NCBI RefSeq assembly: GCF_003751265.1
Contig: NZ_RJKN01000001.1
Coordinates: forward strand, 558,001 to 622,000
DNA length: 64,000 nt
From: Pseudokineococcus lusitanus
Lineage (GTDB): Bacteria > Actinomycetota > Actinomycetes > Actinomycetales > Quadrisphaeraceae
Direction of reading: 5' to 3'
Made by a program: the position numbers and the translations under genes
In this document: piece by piece, positions 43,035 to 52,242 of the stretch
Position numbering within the stretch: the stretch's first letter is position 1
How the letters are laid out: each line of letters starts with the position of its first letter
The notes under the pieces: model-generated
Told to the model about the DNA's origin: nothing
The model's input: only the letters and a program-made list of their open reading frames with translations
Database searches by the model: none

Positions 43035-43564
43035 GCGCCCCGACCTTGTCCGCCGCCGACCAGGCGCTGCTCGCGCTGCACGAGCCGCCGGCCGACGCCG
43101 CCGGCCGTGAGCGGTGGGTGCTGCGGGTGCAGTGCGGCGTGCAGGACCCGGCGTCGTGGCTGTCGGCCAACGACCGCTCCCGGGGCTGGCAGCGCCGGCA
43201 GCGCATCACGCTGGCCTGGCGGAGCGCCGGGACGTGGGCGTGGCGCCAGCAGCTGCGGGACGTCCGGCTGCAGCGGGCGCACATCGTCGCCGTCCTCCAC
43301 CACGGCCTCGGACCGCGGCGCGACCCGGCGAACAGCGCTCCGACGGTCAAGGCGCTGGTCGACGGCCTGGTCGACGCCGGCCGCGGCCTGCTGCCCGACG
43401 ACGACGACCGCCACCTGCTCGGCCCGGACCTGCGGCTTGGTGAGTCGACGAGGTGGGCCAAGCAGGTCCACACCTACCCGCCGCCCATGGCCGCGGTGAC
43501 GCTGCTCATCACCGACCTCGGCGACGCCCTCCCGCCGCGCCTCAGCGCCCGGCGGCCGAGGTGA
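43031..43564 (+). CDS. RusA-like Holliday junction resolvase
   Basis: 177 residues from GTG 43031. WLSANDRSRGWQRRQRI at the N-terminus, RRDPANSAPTVKALVDGLVDAGRGLL and PDDDDRHLLGPDLRLG reproduce the spaced Asp/Lys/Asp pattern of RusA. The family forms dimers that cut four-way junctions, here likely during phage replication or before packaging. Slightly longer than the ~120-residue RusA owing to extensions at both ends. Confidence 0.7.
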   Translation: MSAPTLSAADQALLALHEPPADAAGRERWVLRVQCGVQDPASWLSANDRSRGWQRRQRITLAWRSAGTWAWRQQLRDVRLQRAHIVAVLHHGLGPRRDPANSAPTVKALVDGLVDAGRGLLPDDDDRHLLGPDLRLGESTRWAKQVHTYPPPMAAVTLLITDLGDALPPRLSARRPR

Positions 43565-43737
43565 GGACGACCGCGCAGCCGTGCTGCATCGAGCTCTCCC
43601 AGGTCGCGTGCTCGGCCTGCGGCGAGCTGCTGCCCGTCCTCGACGTGCAGGAGCGCCAGACCCGCCACGCCTCGTGCGGCATGCCCCCGCCGCCGCGACG
43701 CACCAGCACCCGCACCACTCGACGGAGGACCCGATGA
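43561..43737 (+). CDS. Small zinc-ribbon-like phage protein
   Basis: 58 residues from GTG 43561, coupled at both ends. CSACGE near 18 and a later CGMP give a possible zinc ribbon; the tail is Arg/Thr-rich and basic. Probably nucleic-acid binding. Confidence 0.5.
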   Translation: MRTTAQPCCIELSQVACSACGELLPVLDVQERQTRHASCGMPPPPRRTSTRTTRRRTR

Positions 43738-44480
43738 CCGCCCCCGCCAAGCACCCCCTCGCCGCGGCCGCCGACCAGCTGCGCGGCGACTACCCCGCGC
43801 TGCTCAACCTCGTCGCCTCGATCCGCGCTAGCACCGCAGGCACCATCGGCCGCTCGTCCACCGGGCCCGGCATCCCCGGTGGCGTCGATCACCTCGCTCT
43901 CAGCCGCGAGGTCCGCGACGTGCTGTGGGCCTACGCCGAGGTCGTCGACGACCGGCGCGACCTGCCCGAGGACATCTACAGCAACGCCATCTTCGCCAAC
44001 GCCCGGTGGATCGCCGCCTACGCCGGCGACCTCGACGACTTCGAGGCGCTGCCGTGCGCTGGCCACGACGAGCCGACGGCGCACGCTTCGGTCACCGCCC
44101 ACCTCGAGTGCCTGGCCCGGCGAGTGCGCAACCAGGTCGAGCCGCCCGGCGCACGGGAGTTCGTCGGCCCGTGCCCCGGCGACGGCGGCAGGTGCGGCTT
44201 GGACCTGCGGGCCTACGACAACGAGCCGGCGCACTGCCCCGCCGGCCACGTGCAGGACGCGGCCGCGGTCCGGTCGCAGGCGCTGGCCGGCGTCGCCGAC
44301 AAGCTGCTCACCCTGCGCCAGGTCGCGGAGGTCGCGCCCCGGCTCACCGACCGCAGCATCACCCTCGAGTCCCTGCGGCTGCGCGTGAAGCGCGACCAGC
44401 TGCCCGTCCGCGACCACGACGAGACGGGCGCGGCGCTCGTACTGTGGCCCGACGTCCGCGCCGCCTACCGCCTGGGGTGA
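43734..44480 (+). CDS. Phage zinc-finger/helix-turn-helix DNA-binding protein
   Basis: 248 residues from ATG 43734 (GACGGAGG 6-13 nt upstream). Helical N-terminal domain; then CPGDGGRCG and HCPAGH near 145-180 form a zinc ribbon; the C-terminal LLTLRQVAEVAPRLTDRSITLESLRLRVKRDQL resembles a MerR/excisionase-like helix-turn-helix. A transcriptional or packaging regulator is likely. Confidence 0.6.
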   Translation: MTAPAKHPLAAAADQLRGDYPALLNLVASIRASTAGTIGRSSTGPGIPGGVDHLALSREVRDVLWAYAEVVDDRRDLPEDIYSNAIFANARWIAAYAGDLDDFEALPCAGHDEPTAHASVTAHLECLARRVRNQVEPPGAREFVGPCPGDGGRCGLDLRAYDNEPAHCPAGHVQDAAAVRSQALAGVADKLLTLRQVAEVAPRLTDRSITLESLRLRVKRDQLPVRDHDETGAALVLWPDVRAAYRLG

Positions 44481-44484
44481 CCGA

Positions 44485-44826
44485 GTGACCGAGCAGAGCG
44501 ACACCACGGCCGTCGACCTGGCCGACGAGGCAGGTCTGCCAGAGGGCAGCGACCAGCGCTACGACTTCCTCGACGACGCGGAAGGGCTGGACATCAGCCG
44601 CTGGGAGGTGATGACCGAGGTCAAGGTGCGGCAGCCGGGCAGCCGCCTGTCGGACGACGACATGCGGTCCGCGGTCATCGAGGACCTCCTGCACGAGGTG
44701 GCGGACAAGCTGCGCATCGTGGTCAGCGCGGTAGCCGTCGACCCGGCTGACCACCCCGACGCGTGGCGGGCCCGCACCGTCACGGCGCCCGGCCGCTTCC
44801 TCCGCCTCGACGTCGACGACGAGTAG
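44485..44826 (+). CDS. Phage hypothetical protein
   Basis: 113 residues from GTG 44485, 4 nt after the previous stop. Acidic N-terminus and a mixed alpha/beta rest (WEVMTEVKVRQPGSRLSDDDM). Not recognised. Confidence 0.55.
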   Translation: MTEQSDTTAVDLADEAGLPEGSDQRYDFLDDAEGLDISRWEVMTEVKVRQPGSRLSDDDMRSAVIEDLLHEVADKLRIVVSAVAVDPADHPDAWRARTVTAPGRFLRLDVDDE

Positions 44827-44935
44827 CCGCCGGCACTGGCTGTTGACCCAGGGGTGTGCGTATGCTGCGCATGCGCGCGCGGTGTCCCCCGAGGGGGCGC
44901 CGCGCTTCTGCGTGACGGGGCAGGGGGAGGGCGGA
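44827..44935. other. Gap before the HNH gene
   Basis: 109 bp. It contains TTGACC (44843-44848) and TATGCT (44861-44866), spaced only 12 bp, and an imperfect hairpin (about 44878-44906). This may be the promoter of the packaging/HNH segment, but the spacing is poor. Confidence 0.3.
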
Positions 44936-45250
44936 ATGCCAGCCGGCCGCGTGTGCCCGGTGCCCGGCTGCCCGACCGTCACGTCGAGCGGACGCTGCGA
45001 CGCCCACCGTCGCGAGCGTGACCGCGCCCGGCCGGCCCGCGGCCGCGGCTACGGCGCAGAGCACGAGGCCGAGCGCAGACGGTGGGCACCGAAGGTGGCG
45101 GCAGGGCTGGTCCGGTGCTGGCGATGCGGTGGCCCGCTCGACCCGAGCGACTGGCACCTCGGTCACGACGACGTCGACCGCACCAGGTGGCGCGGTCCCG
45201 AGTGCCCGCCGTGCAATCTCAGTGCCGCCGGCCGCGCCGCGCACCGCTAA
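44936..45250 (+). CDS. HNH endonuclease
   Basis: 104 residues from ATG 44936 with GGGGGAGGG 5 nt upstream. CPVPGCP, GRCDAH, the linker RGRGYGAEHEAER, then CWRCGGPLDPSDWHLGHDDVDRT and CPPCNLSAAG give the phage HNH layout with paired CxxC and catalytic DWHLGHDD. Such HNH proteins lie beside terminases in cos-type phages and are needed for genome cutting during packaging. Confidence 0.88.
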   Translation: MPAGRVCPVPGCPTVTSSGRCDAHRRERDRARPARGRGYGAEHEAERRRWAPKVAAGLVRCWRCGGPLDPSDWHLGHDDVDRTRWRGPECPPCNLSAAGRAAHR

Positions 45251-45412
45251 GAACCGGGTGCACCCATTGTTGGCATTCCCCAAACAATGCGGTGGGAATG
45301 CATTTCCGAGGGGTGGGGGGACCCCCCGAGGCGCCACCTATCCTGGACCGCCGGGGAGGTCCCTCGCAGTCCAGAGACCCGAAAAGTTCCGTGCCAGAAA
45401 GGCGGCCGGGGC
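45251..45412. other. Candidate cos/packaging region
   Basis: 162 bp without a convincing gene, less GC-rich than its surroundings, between the HNH and small terminase genes. It holds two overlapping inverted repeats (45265-45289, arms CATTGTT/AACAATG; 45273-45301, arms GCATTCCC/GGGAATGC) that cannot form together, then the perfect palindrome GGGGGGACCCCCC (45315-45327) and TATCCT (45339-45344), a possible late -10 box. The location is where cos sites usually lie. Confidence 0.5.
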
Positions 45413-45907
45413 GTGGCGAAAAAAACTGCGGGACAGCGGGTCAAGAAAGGCCCTGCGCTGCAACAGAGTCCGACGCGCGGCGAGCGGCTGACGCGGGACC
45501 TCACTGAGTTGCACCCGGACCTCAGCCCGGAGCAGCTGCTCGTGCTCGAGGAGGCGGCGCGCACCGCCGACCGCCTCGACCAGCTGGACGACGTCATCGC
45601 CGGCCGCGGCGTGCTCGAGCTCATGCACTTCCGGTCGGTGCCCGAGCGCGACGGCGACGAGCGGCACGTCGTCATGACGGTCGACGCCGTCCTCGCCGAG
45701 GCGCGCCAGCAGCAGACGGTGCTCAAGCAGCTGCTCGCAGCGCTGCGGCTGCCCGACGAGGCGACCGGCAAGCGCCCGCAGCATCGCGGCGGCGCCCGCG
45801 GCGCCTACAAGCCGTCCGGCGGCGTCGGTGAGCGCGCTGCGGCGCGCACCGTGTCGTCACTCGAGCGCGCCCGGGCCCGACGAGCAGGAGGAGACGCGAC
45901 GTCGTGA
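45413..45907 (+). CDS. Terminase small subunit
   Basis: 164 residues from GTG 45413 with AGAAAGG 10 nt upstream. The basic N-terminus (AKKTAGQRVKKGP) is followed by LTRDLTELHPDLSPEQLLVLEEAARTADRLDQL and LAEARQQQTVLKQLLAALRLPDE, the opening and helical hairpin typical of actinophage small terminases. It recognises the packaging site and hands DNA to the large subunit, whose start overlaps its stop by 4 nt. An upstream ATG at 45287 would run through the cos-like region and is not favoured. Confidence 0.82.
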   Translation: MAKKTAGQRVKKGPALQQSPTRGERLTRDLTELHPDLSPEQLLVLEEAARTADRLDQLDDVIAGRGVLELMHFRSVPERDGDERHVVMTVDAVLAEARQQQTVLKQLLAALRLPDEATGKRPQHRGGARGAYKPSGGVGERAAARTVSSLERARARRAGGDATS

Positions 45908-47574
45908 GCGCCGGCCGCCGCAGCACCGCCGCCCGCGGCTTCGTCCCGCTCTTCGACGGCCACGTCTGCTCGCTGGGCTACGACATGCTCGACTGGTACG
46001 AGGCCTACTGCTGCCACGGCCCCGGCGACGTGCAGGGGGAGCCGCTGGACTTCGACGACGAGGTCCGAGACCTCATCGTCGAGTGCTACCGCCTCGACCC
46101 GGTCACCGGCCGCCGGCTCTACAGCGAGGTCGTCTACTCCCGCCCGAAGGGGCGGTCGAAGTCGGAGACCGCCGGCGTCGTCACGGTGGGAGAGGGCTAC
46201 GGCCCGGTGCGCTTCGACGGGTGGGACGCCAACGGCCAGCCCGTCGGCCGCCCGGTGCGCTCGCCGCTCATCAAGTGCCTGGCCACCGAGGAGTCGCAGG
46301 CGGGCAACACCTTCGAGAACGCCGCCTTCATCGCCGGCGCCTGGGGCCCCGACGAGCACCCCGAGATCTACGGCGGCACCGGCGGCGTCCGCCGGGCAGA
46401 GTCCGCCACCGCCGTCTACATCCCCGGCGGCGGGGAGATCCGCGCGTGCACCGCCGGGTCGGCCTCCAAGGACGGCGGCAAGGAGACGTTCGTCGTCCCC
46501 GACGAGTCCCACCTCTACGTGCTGCGCGAGCTGCGGCAGATGTACGCCACGGTCATGCGCAACCTGCCCAAGCGGCGCCTCGCGGAGCCCTGGGCCATGC
46601 AGACCTCCACGGCGTACCGCCCCGGCGAGGGCAGCGTCTTCGAGGAGACGCTCACGGCCTGGCGCAAGAAGACGCTCGGCCCCGAGGTGCACGTCGACCA
46701 CCGCGAGGCCACCGGCCCGGTGCGCATCCGCGACCGCGCGCACACCCTGCGCCAGCTGCGCGAGCTCTACGGGCCCGCCATGGACCCCGCGACCGGGTGG
46801 ATGGACCCCGAGGACGTCTACAAGGTCATGCTCGACCCGCGGAAGTGCCCGGACGACGCCACCGCCGCCCGGTACTACCTCAACCGCCCGATGAGCACCC
46901 AAGACGCCTGGATCGCCAAGGACGTCCACGAGGCCCAGACCCGACCGCGGCCCGCCCGCGACGGCCACCCGGCCGAGGACCCCGCCCCGTGGGTCGTCCA
47001 GCCCGGCGAGGCCATCACCCTCGGCTTCGACGGCTCCCTCAACGACGACACCACGGTGCTGCGCGGCTGCCGCATGTCCGACGGCTACCTCTTCCGTATC
47101 GGCGCCTGGCCCAAGCCCGACGGCGCCGCCGGCATCGGTTGGGTCGTCCCGCGCAGCGACGTGCTCGCGGAGATCGACCTGGCCTTCGCCCGCTACGACG
47201 TCGTGCGCGGCTACTTCGACCCGCACGAGTGGCGCTCGGACATCGACGCGCTCGCCGACCGGCACGGCGAGTCCCGGGTCATCGCCTGGGAGACCCGGCG
47301 CGACCTCGCCATGCACGCCGCGCTCGACCGGCTCCACGCCGGTCTGCGCACCGGCGAGATCTGGCACGACAGCGACCCGCTCGCCGCCGAGCACTACGGC
47401 AACGCCTACGTGCGGCGGAAGGGCTCGGCGCGCCTGGTGCGCAAGGAGACACCCAGCAGCGACCGCAAGATCGACTCCGTCGTCGGTGACGCCCTCGCCT
47501 ACGAAGCGCGCGCTGACGCCCTCGCCGAGGGCTGGGGCGCCAAGAAGGACCGCCGCGTCATCGTGCTCAGCTGA
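45904..47574 (+). CDS. Terminase large subunit
   Basis: 556 residues. The ATPase domain shows a deviant Walker A, SRPKGRSKSE (80-89), the adenine-region ATEESQAGN and Walker B FVVPDESH (near 200). The nuclease domain shows LGFDGSLNDDT (Asp near 376) and later acidic residues in DPHEWRSD and SDRKIDSVVGDALAY. It is the packaging motor and nuclease. Full length for actinophage terminases. Confidence 0.95.
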   Translation: MSAGRRSTAARGFVPLFDGHVCSLGYDMLDWYEAYCCHGPGDVQGEPLDFDDEVRDLIVECYRLDPVTGRRLYSEVVYSRPKGRSKSETAGVVTVGEGYGPVRFDGWDANGQPVGRPVRSPLIKCLATEESQAGNTFENAAFIAGAWGPDEHPEIYGGTGGVRRAESATAVYIPGGGEIRACTAGSASKDGGKETFVVPDESHLYVLRELRQMYATVMRNLPKRRLAEPWAMQTSTAYRPGEGSVFEETLTAWRKKTLGPEVHVDHREATGPVRIRDRAHTLRQLRELYGPAMDPATGWMDPEDVYKVMLDPRKCPDDATAARYYLNRPMSTQDAWIAKDVHEAQTRPRPARDGHPAEDPAPWVVQPGEAITLGFDGSLNDDTTVLRGCRMSDGYLFRIGAWPKPDGAAGIGWVVPRSDVLAEIDLAFARYDVVRGYFDPHEWRSDIDALADRHGESRVIAWETRRDLAMHAALDRLHAGLRTGEIWHDSDPLAAEHYGNAYVRRKGSARLVRKETPSSDRKIDSVVGDALAYEARADALAEGWGAKKDRRVIVLS

Positions 47575-47586
47575 GAGGAGGTCGCG

Positions 47587-48984
47587 GTGCCCCTGTCGGC
47601 CGACGAGACCCGCGACAACCTCAACGCGCTCACCGGGCGGCTGGGCCGCGAGAAGTCCGTGCTCACACGCCTGGACGCCTACTACGAGGGCACCCAGCGC
47701 CTCGAGCAGATGGGCATCGCCGTCCCGCCGCAGCTGGCCCGCTTCACCACGATGGTCAACTGGCCACGGGTGACGGCCGACAGCCTCAACCAGCGCTGCG
47801 GCGTCCGCGGCTTCCGCCTTCCCGGGCAGACCGGCACGGACGGTGACCTCGCCGACGTCTGGCAGGCCAACGACCTCGACGAGGAGTCCCAGCAGGCCCA
47901 CCTCGACGCGCTCGTCTTCGGCCGCTCTTACGCCGCCGTCGGCACCCGCCACCCCGACGAGCCCGACGCCGACCTGCCGCTGGTCACCGTCGAGTCACCG
48001 CTGTGCATGACCCACGACGTCGACCCCCGCACGCGCCGCGTCACCCGGGCCCTGCGCAAGGTCCGCTCCGGCGACGTCGAGCTCGCCACGCTCTACCTGC
48101 CCGACGAGACCATCTGGCTCGAGCGCTCGCCCCGCACCCGAGGGTGGGAGGAGAAGGACCGCGACGACCACCAGCTCGGCGTCGTCCCCGTCGTCCCGCT
48201 GGTCAACCGCCCCCGGCTCGGCAACCGCTACGGCGTCTCCGAGATCGCCGACGTCATCAGCCTCACCGACGCCGCGTGCCGGGCACTGACCGACGCCCAG
48301 CTGGCCACCGAGGCGCTTGCCGTCCCGCAGAAGTACGTGCTCGGCGCAGCCGAGAAGGACTTCGTCGACCCGCAGGGCCGGCCGGTGACCAAGTGGGAGT
48401 CCTACTTCGGCGCCGTCTGGACGCTGATGAACGAGAAGGCGACCGTCGGCTCCTTTCCCGCGGCCGACCTCAAGAACTTCGAGACGATCGTCAACCACTA
48501 CGCCAACCTCGTCTCGGGCGTCTCCGGGCTGCCGACCCGCTTCTACGGGCAGTACACGACCAACCCCCCGTCCGAGGGGTCGATCGTCGCCGACGAGACC
48601 CGCCTCATCCAGAACGCCTACCGCGTGCACGTCCAGGCCGGCGGCTTCTGGGAGAGCGTCATGCGGCTGTGCATGCGCCTGGTCTACGGCGAGTGGGACC
48701 CCGACCTCAAGCGGATGGAGACGCTCTGGCGCTCGCCGGAGACGCCCACCCGCGCTCAGCAGGCCGACGCGGTGCAGAAGCTCGCTACCACGGTCATCAA
48801 CGGGGTGCCCCTGGTGCCGCTGGAGATGGCCCGCGAGAGCCTCGGCTGGTCCGAGGCCGACCTCGCCAGGGCCCGCGAGCTGGACGACAGCGGCCTCGAG
48901 CGCGACCCCGTCATGCGGGCGACGCGCGCGCTGAGGGACACCACCACGGCTCCGGCCGGTGACCAGCCCGCCGTGACCGCCTGA
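47587..48984 (+). CDS. Portal protein (SPP1 Gp6-like)
   Basis: 465 residues, GTG with GAGAGGAGG upstream. Family features are LDAYYEGTQRLEQMGIAVPPQL, TMVNWPRVTADSLNQR, NRPRLGNRYGVSEI and the SGLPTRFYGQYTTNPPSEGSIVADETRL block, the usual SPP1-type portal order. Twelve copies form the vertex through which DNA enters and leaves. The C-terminus (~40) is charged. Confidence 0.93.
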   Translation: MPLSADETRDNLNALTGRLGREKSVLTRLDAYYEGTQRLEQMGIAVPPQLARFTTMVNWPRVTADSLNQRCGVRGFRLPGQTGTDGDLADVWQANDLDEESQQAHLDALVFGRSYAAVGTRHPDEPDADLPLVTVESPLCMTHDVDPRTRRVTRALRKVRSGDVELATLYLPDETIWLERSPRTRGWEEKDRDDHQLGVVPVVPLVNRPRLGNRYGVSEIADVISLTDAACRALTDAQLATEALAVPQKYVLGAAEKDFVDPQGRPVTKWESYFGAVWTLMNEKATVGSFPAADLKNFETIVNHYANLVSGVSGLPTRFYGQYTTNPPSEGSIVADETRLIQNAYRVHVQAGGFWESVMRLCMRLVYGEWDPDLKRMETLWRSPETPTRAQQADAVQKLATTVINGVPLVPLEMARESLGWSEADLARARELDDSGLERDPVMRATRALRDTTTAPAGDQPAVTA

Positions 48985-49000
48985 GCGACGGAGGTGGCCG

Positions 49001-50062
49001 GTGGTGCTGCCTGACGCCGTCTCCGAGCACTACCGCACCGTCCAGCGCACCCAGCTCGTCGTGGCCACGTCGATCGCCTCGCTGTGGGCGCGTGTCGGCG
49101 AGGACTTCGACGCCGGCTGGGACCCCGTCGCCGACCAGGCCTTCGAGCTCGTCAGCGCCGGCCAGCTGGCGGCCGCAGCGTCCGGCGCCGGGTACGTCGC
49201 CGAGGCCATGGCGCAGCAGCGCGACGGCGGGTCGGTCCTCGGCCGGGTCGTACCCGACGAGCTGGCCGGCGTCGCCGGCGACGGCCGCCCCCTCGAGGGG
49301 CTGCTCCGCGCCGGCGTCATCGAGGCGAAGCGAGCCGTCGGTCGCGGCCTCCCCGCCCATCGCGCCCTGAACGTCGGCGGCGACCGGCTCGCTCGAGCCG
49401 CCCGCACGGCTGTGGCCGACGCCGGCCGGGCCGCCGCGTCGGCCGCCGTGGCCGCGACACCCGACACCGGGTGGACCCGCATGGTCAACCCGCCGTGCTG
49501 CTCGCGGTGCGCGGTCCAGGCAGGCCGCTGGTTCCGCTTCAACCAGGGCTTCCAGCGGCACCCCCGCTGCGACTGCGTGCACGTGCCCACCCGCGAGGTC
49601 GCCGCCGGCGACGTGCGCACGAGCCCCCGGGCGCTCTTCGACGCCATGACGCCCGCCGAGCAGGACCACGCCTTCACCCGCGCCGGCGCAGCCGCCATCC
49701 GCGACGGCGCCGACATCGGCCAGGTCGTCAACGCCCGCCGAGGCGCCTCCGGCATGGCCACCGCGCAGCGGCTCACCACGGCGGAGCGAGAAGCGCTGCA
49801 GGGAGGCCGCTCACGCGGCCAGCTGCAGCGCGTCGACGTCTTCGGCCGCCGGCTCGCCATCACGACCGAGGGCACCACCCGCCGCGGCGTCGCCTACAGC
49901 TCGCTGGCCCGCCGCGGCGGCCGCGGCAGCGACGTCCGCGCCGACGGCGCCCGGTACTTCAGCGCCCGCGCCCCCCGGCTGATGCCCGAGGGCATCTACG
50001 AGGTCGCCACCAGCCGCGAGGACGCCGTCCGGCTCCTGCGCGCGAACGGCTACCTGCGCTGA
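49001..50062 (+). CDS. MuF-like capsid morphogenesis protein
   Basis: 353 residues from tandem GTG codons (49001/49004), GGAGG 5 nt upstream. The diagnostic segment is TRMVNPPCCSRCAVQAGRWFRF followed by RHPRCDCVHVP, the Cys-rich element of actinophage MuF-like minor head proteins encoded after the portal. It helps head assembly and may be ejected with DNA. The C-terminal ~80 residues (RSRGQLQRVDVFGRRLAITTEG) are not a recognised toxin domain. Confidence 0.82.
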   Translation: MVLPDAVSEHYRTVQRTQLVVATSIASLWARVGEDFDAGWDPVADQAFELVSAGQLAAAASGAGYVAEAMAQQRDGGSVLGRVVPDELAGVAGDGRPLEGLLRAGVIEAKRAVGRGLPAHRALNVGGDRLARAARTAVADAGRAAASAAVAATPDTGWTRMVNPPCCSRCAVQAGRWFRFNQGFQRHPRCDCVHVPTREVAAGDVRTSPRALFDAMTPAEQDHAFTRAGAAAIRDGADIGQVVNARRGASGMATAQRLTTAEREALQGGRSRGQLQRVDVFGRRLAITTEGTTRRGVAYSSLARRGGRGSDVRADGARYFSARAPRLMPEGIYEVATSREDAVRLLRANGYLR

Positions 50063-50158
50063 GGCGCACCACAGACCACCCGCCACCACGGCGGGGACGC
50101 GCCCACGCCCGGCGCTCAACGGGCGGAGCACCACCCGACGGGGTCACGGAGGCACCAC

Positions 50159-50749
50159 ATGAGCAAGCGACTCACCGGCATCCGCACTGGGCTGTTCCTG
50201 CGCCTGGTCGAGGGCGAGCCCGGCGGCGAGCCCGCCGGCGGCGGCGCGGGCAGCGGGGGCAACCCGCCGGCCTTCGAGGCCGTCACCTCGCAGGAGGACT
50301 TCGACCGGCGCATCGCCGACCGGCTCCGCCGCGAGCGGGAGAAGTTCGCCGGCTTCGACGAGATCAAGCGCAAGGCCGACGCGTACGACGCGGCCGAGGT
50401 CGAGAAGCAGTCCGACGTCGAGAAGGCGAACGCGCGCGCCGCGGCCGCCGAGCAGCGCGCCACCGAGGCCGAGGCCAAGTCGCTGCGCCTCGACGTCGCC
50501 GCGGCGAAGGGCGTCCCCGCGGGGCTCGTCCCGCGGCTGCACGGCGCCACCCGCGAGGAGCTCGAGGCTGACGCCGACGCGCTGCTCGCACTCCTGCCCC
50601 CCGCGACCGGTGGCGGCACCGGCGGCACGCCGCCGCGGCCGCGGCCGGACAGCACGCAGGGGTCGTCGACGCCCGCGCGCGACAACGGCTCCCCGGAGCG
50701 GCGCGAGCAGATGTACCGGGCCCTGGGGCGTCCCGTCCCCAGCGCCTGA
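50159..50749 (+). CDS. Capsid scaffolding protein
   Basis: 196 residues, ATG with CGGAGG 6-11 nt upstream. A Gly-rich N-terminus is followed by a long charged helix (EDFDRRIADRLRREREKF to EAKSLRLDVAAAKG), then LVPRLHGATREELEADADALLALL and a Gly/Pro-rich tail: the composition of siphovirus scaffolds just upstream of the capsid gene. It guides shell assembly and then leaves. Confidence 0.82.
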   Translation: MSKRLTGIRTGLFLRLVEGEPGGEPAGGGAGSGGNPPAFEAVTSQEDFDRRIADRLRREREKFAGFDEIKRKADAYDAAEVEKQSDVEKANARAAAAEQRATEAEAKSLRLDVAAAKGVPAGLVPRLHGATREELEADADALLALLPPATGGGTGGTPPRPRPDSTQGSSTPARDNGSPERREQMYRALGRPVPSA

Positions 50750-50825
50750 CCAGCCACACGCAGCGACCCGCTGACGGTGGCGCGCACGACCACCACGACC
50801 ACCACAACGACAGCGAGGAGCTGAC

Positions 50826-51218
50826 GTGGAAGGCATCGCGCAGACGCGCACGGAGTACGGCAGCGGCAACCGCCGCTGGCTCGGGGACCTCCACGGTCTC
50901 AACAGCACCGAGGGCGGCACGCTCAACGGCGCCCTCTTCCCCGCCGGGACGTTCCCCGACGGGCTCGTCCGGTCGGGCACCGACCTCGGCCGGGTGACCG
51001 CGTCGGGGCTGCTCGGCCCGTACGACAACGCCGCCACCGACGGCCGCCAGACCTGCGTCGGGCACCTGGTCTCCGACCAGGTCGTCACGGCGACCTCGCG
51101 CAACGACGCGGCCCTGCTCAACCACGGCGCCGTCGTCCGCACGTACCTGCCCACCGGCTCCGGTCACGACGCGGCCGCCGAGGCCGACCTGCCCGGCATC
51201 CGCTACCGGAACGCCTGA
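50826..51218 (+). CDS. Head decoration protein
   Basis: 130 residues from GTG 50826, with AGCGAGGAG upstream. Beta-rich, with TVFPAGTFPDG-like ALFPAGTFPDGLVRSGTDLGRV and LLGPYDNAATDGRQTCVGHLV, the pattern of actinophage decoration proteins of the lambda gpD-like class encoded before an E-type capsid protein. It should cement the shell. Confidence 0.78.
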   Translation: MEGIAQTRTEYGSGNRRWLGDLHGLNSTEGGTLNGALFPAGTFPDGLVRSGTDLGRVTASGLLGPYDNAATDGRQTCVGHLVSDQVVTATSRNDAALLNHGAVVRTYLPTGSGHDAAAEADLPGIRYRNA

Positions 51219-51231
51219 GGAGGGCTGAGAC

Positions 51232-52242
51232 ATGCGCATCGTCACCGACCTCGTCGACCTGCAGGGCCTCACGGTCGACATCCGCGCGCTCGCGTTCCCG
51301 GAGAACGCGCTCGAGCGGCACCTGCCCACCGTCGTCGGGGAGACCGTCGACTACCGCTTGGCCGAGGCCGGCCGGTACAACCAGGCGACCGTCGTCCGCG
51401 CCTTCGACACCCCCGCGCCGCTGATCAGCCGCCCGGGCGTCGTCGAGACGAAGGGTGGCCTGCCGGCCATCTCGGCCATGGACGTCATCACCGAGACCGA
51501 CAGCATCCGCGCGCGGCGCCTCAACGGGCTCAGCAACGCGGACGCCTTCGCGCCCACGGTGCCCGGCTCGGCGGCCCGCACCACCCAGGCGGTGCAGAAC
51601 AAGTACGAGCTGCTCCGCGGGCAGGCGCTGTCCACCGGCGGCATCTCCATCGCCGAGAACGGCGTCGTGCAGGCGGTCGACTTCGGTGTGCCGACGGCCA
51701 ACAAGTTCGTCCGCCCCGTCGCCTGGACGAACACCTCCGCCGACATCGTCAACGACCTGGTCACCTGGCACCAGCAGTTCATCGACTCCTCCGGCGGCCC
51801 CGCCGGCGAGATCGTCACGAGCTCGCGGGTCTTCCAGCAGGTCCTGCGCAGCCCCTCGGTGCGGGCGCTGTTCTCCCCGCAGCCGTCGGTCGTCACCCCG
51901 GACGCCGCGCGCTCGATCCTCGCGGCCTACGGGCTCCCGCCGATCGTCACCTACGACCGGCGCATCGAGGACGCGGCGGGGACCCTGCAGCGGGTCATCG
52001 CCGAGGACCGGGTCGTCTTCCTGCCCGGCGACGGCGCCACCGTCGGCCAGACGCAGCTCGGCATCACCGCCGAGGCCGTCGAGCTGGCCTCGCGCGGCGT
52101 CCTCGAGGCCGACCTCGCCCCCGGCCTCACCGCGGTCACGTACGTCATCGAGAACCCGGTCAGCACCGCGGTCCTCACGGCGTCCATCGGCCTGCCGGTC
52201 GTCCAGCGTCCGCGCTCCATCGTCACCGCCACGGTCCTCTGA
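51232..52242 (+). CDS. Major capsid protein (gpE-like family)
   Basis: 336 residues with GAGGAGGG 4-11 nt upstream of the ATG. The DTPAPLISRPGVVETKGGLPAISAMD segment and later TYDRRIEDAAGTLQRVIAEDRVVFLPGD are landmarks of the phage major capsid protein E family. It follows scaffold and decoration genes as expected. The gene shares a TGATG overlap with the next one. Confidence 0.9.
   Translation: MRIVTDLVDLQGLTVDIRALAFPENALERHLPTVVGETVDYRLAEAGRYNQATVVRAFDTPAPLISRPGVVETKGGLPAISAMDVITETDSIRARRLNGLSNADAFAPTVPGSAARTTQAVQNKYELLRGQALSTGGISIAENGVVQAVDFGVPTANKFVRPVAWTNTSADIVNDLVTWHQQFIDSSGGPAGEIVTSSRVFQQVLRSPSVRALFSPQPSVVTPDAARSILAAYGLPPIVTYDRRIEDAAGTLQRVIAEDRVVFLPGDGATVGQTQLGITAEAVELASRGVLEADLAPGLTAVTYVIENPVSTAVLTASIGLPVVQRPRSIVTATVL

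Noticed and set aside
45287-45412. Upstream in-frame ATG for the small terminase
   Set aside because: The added 42 residues cross the palindromic, lower-GC cos-like region and do not resemble terminase sequence.
49001-50062. Polymorphic toxin domain at the C-terminus of the MuF-like protein
   Set aside because: No ADP-ribosyltransferase, nuclease or deaminase motif could be recognised, and no immunity gene follows.
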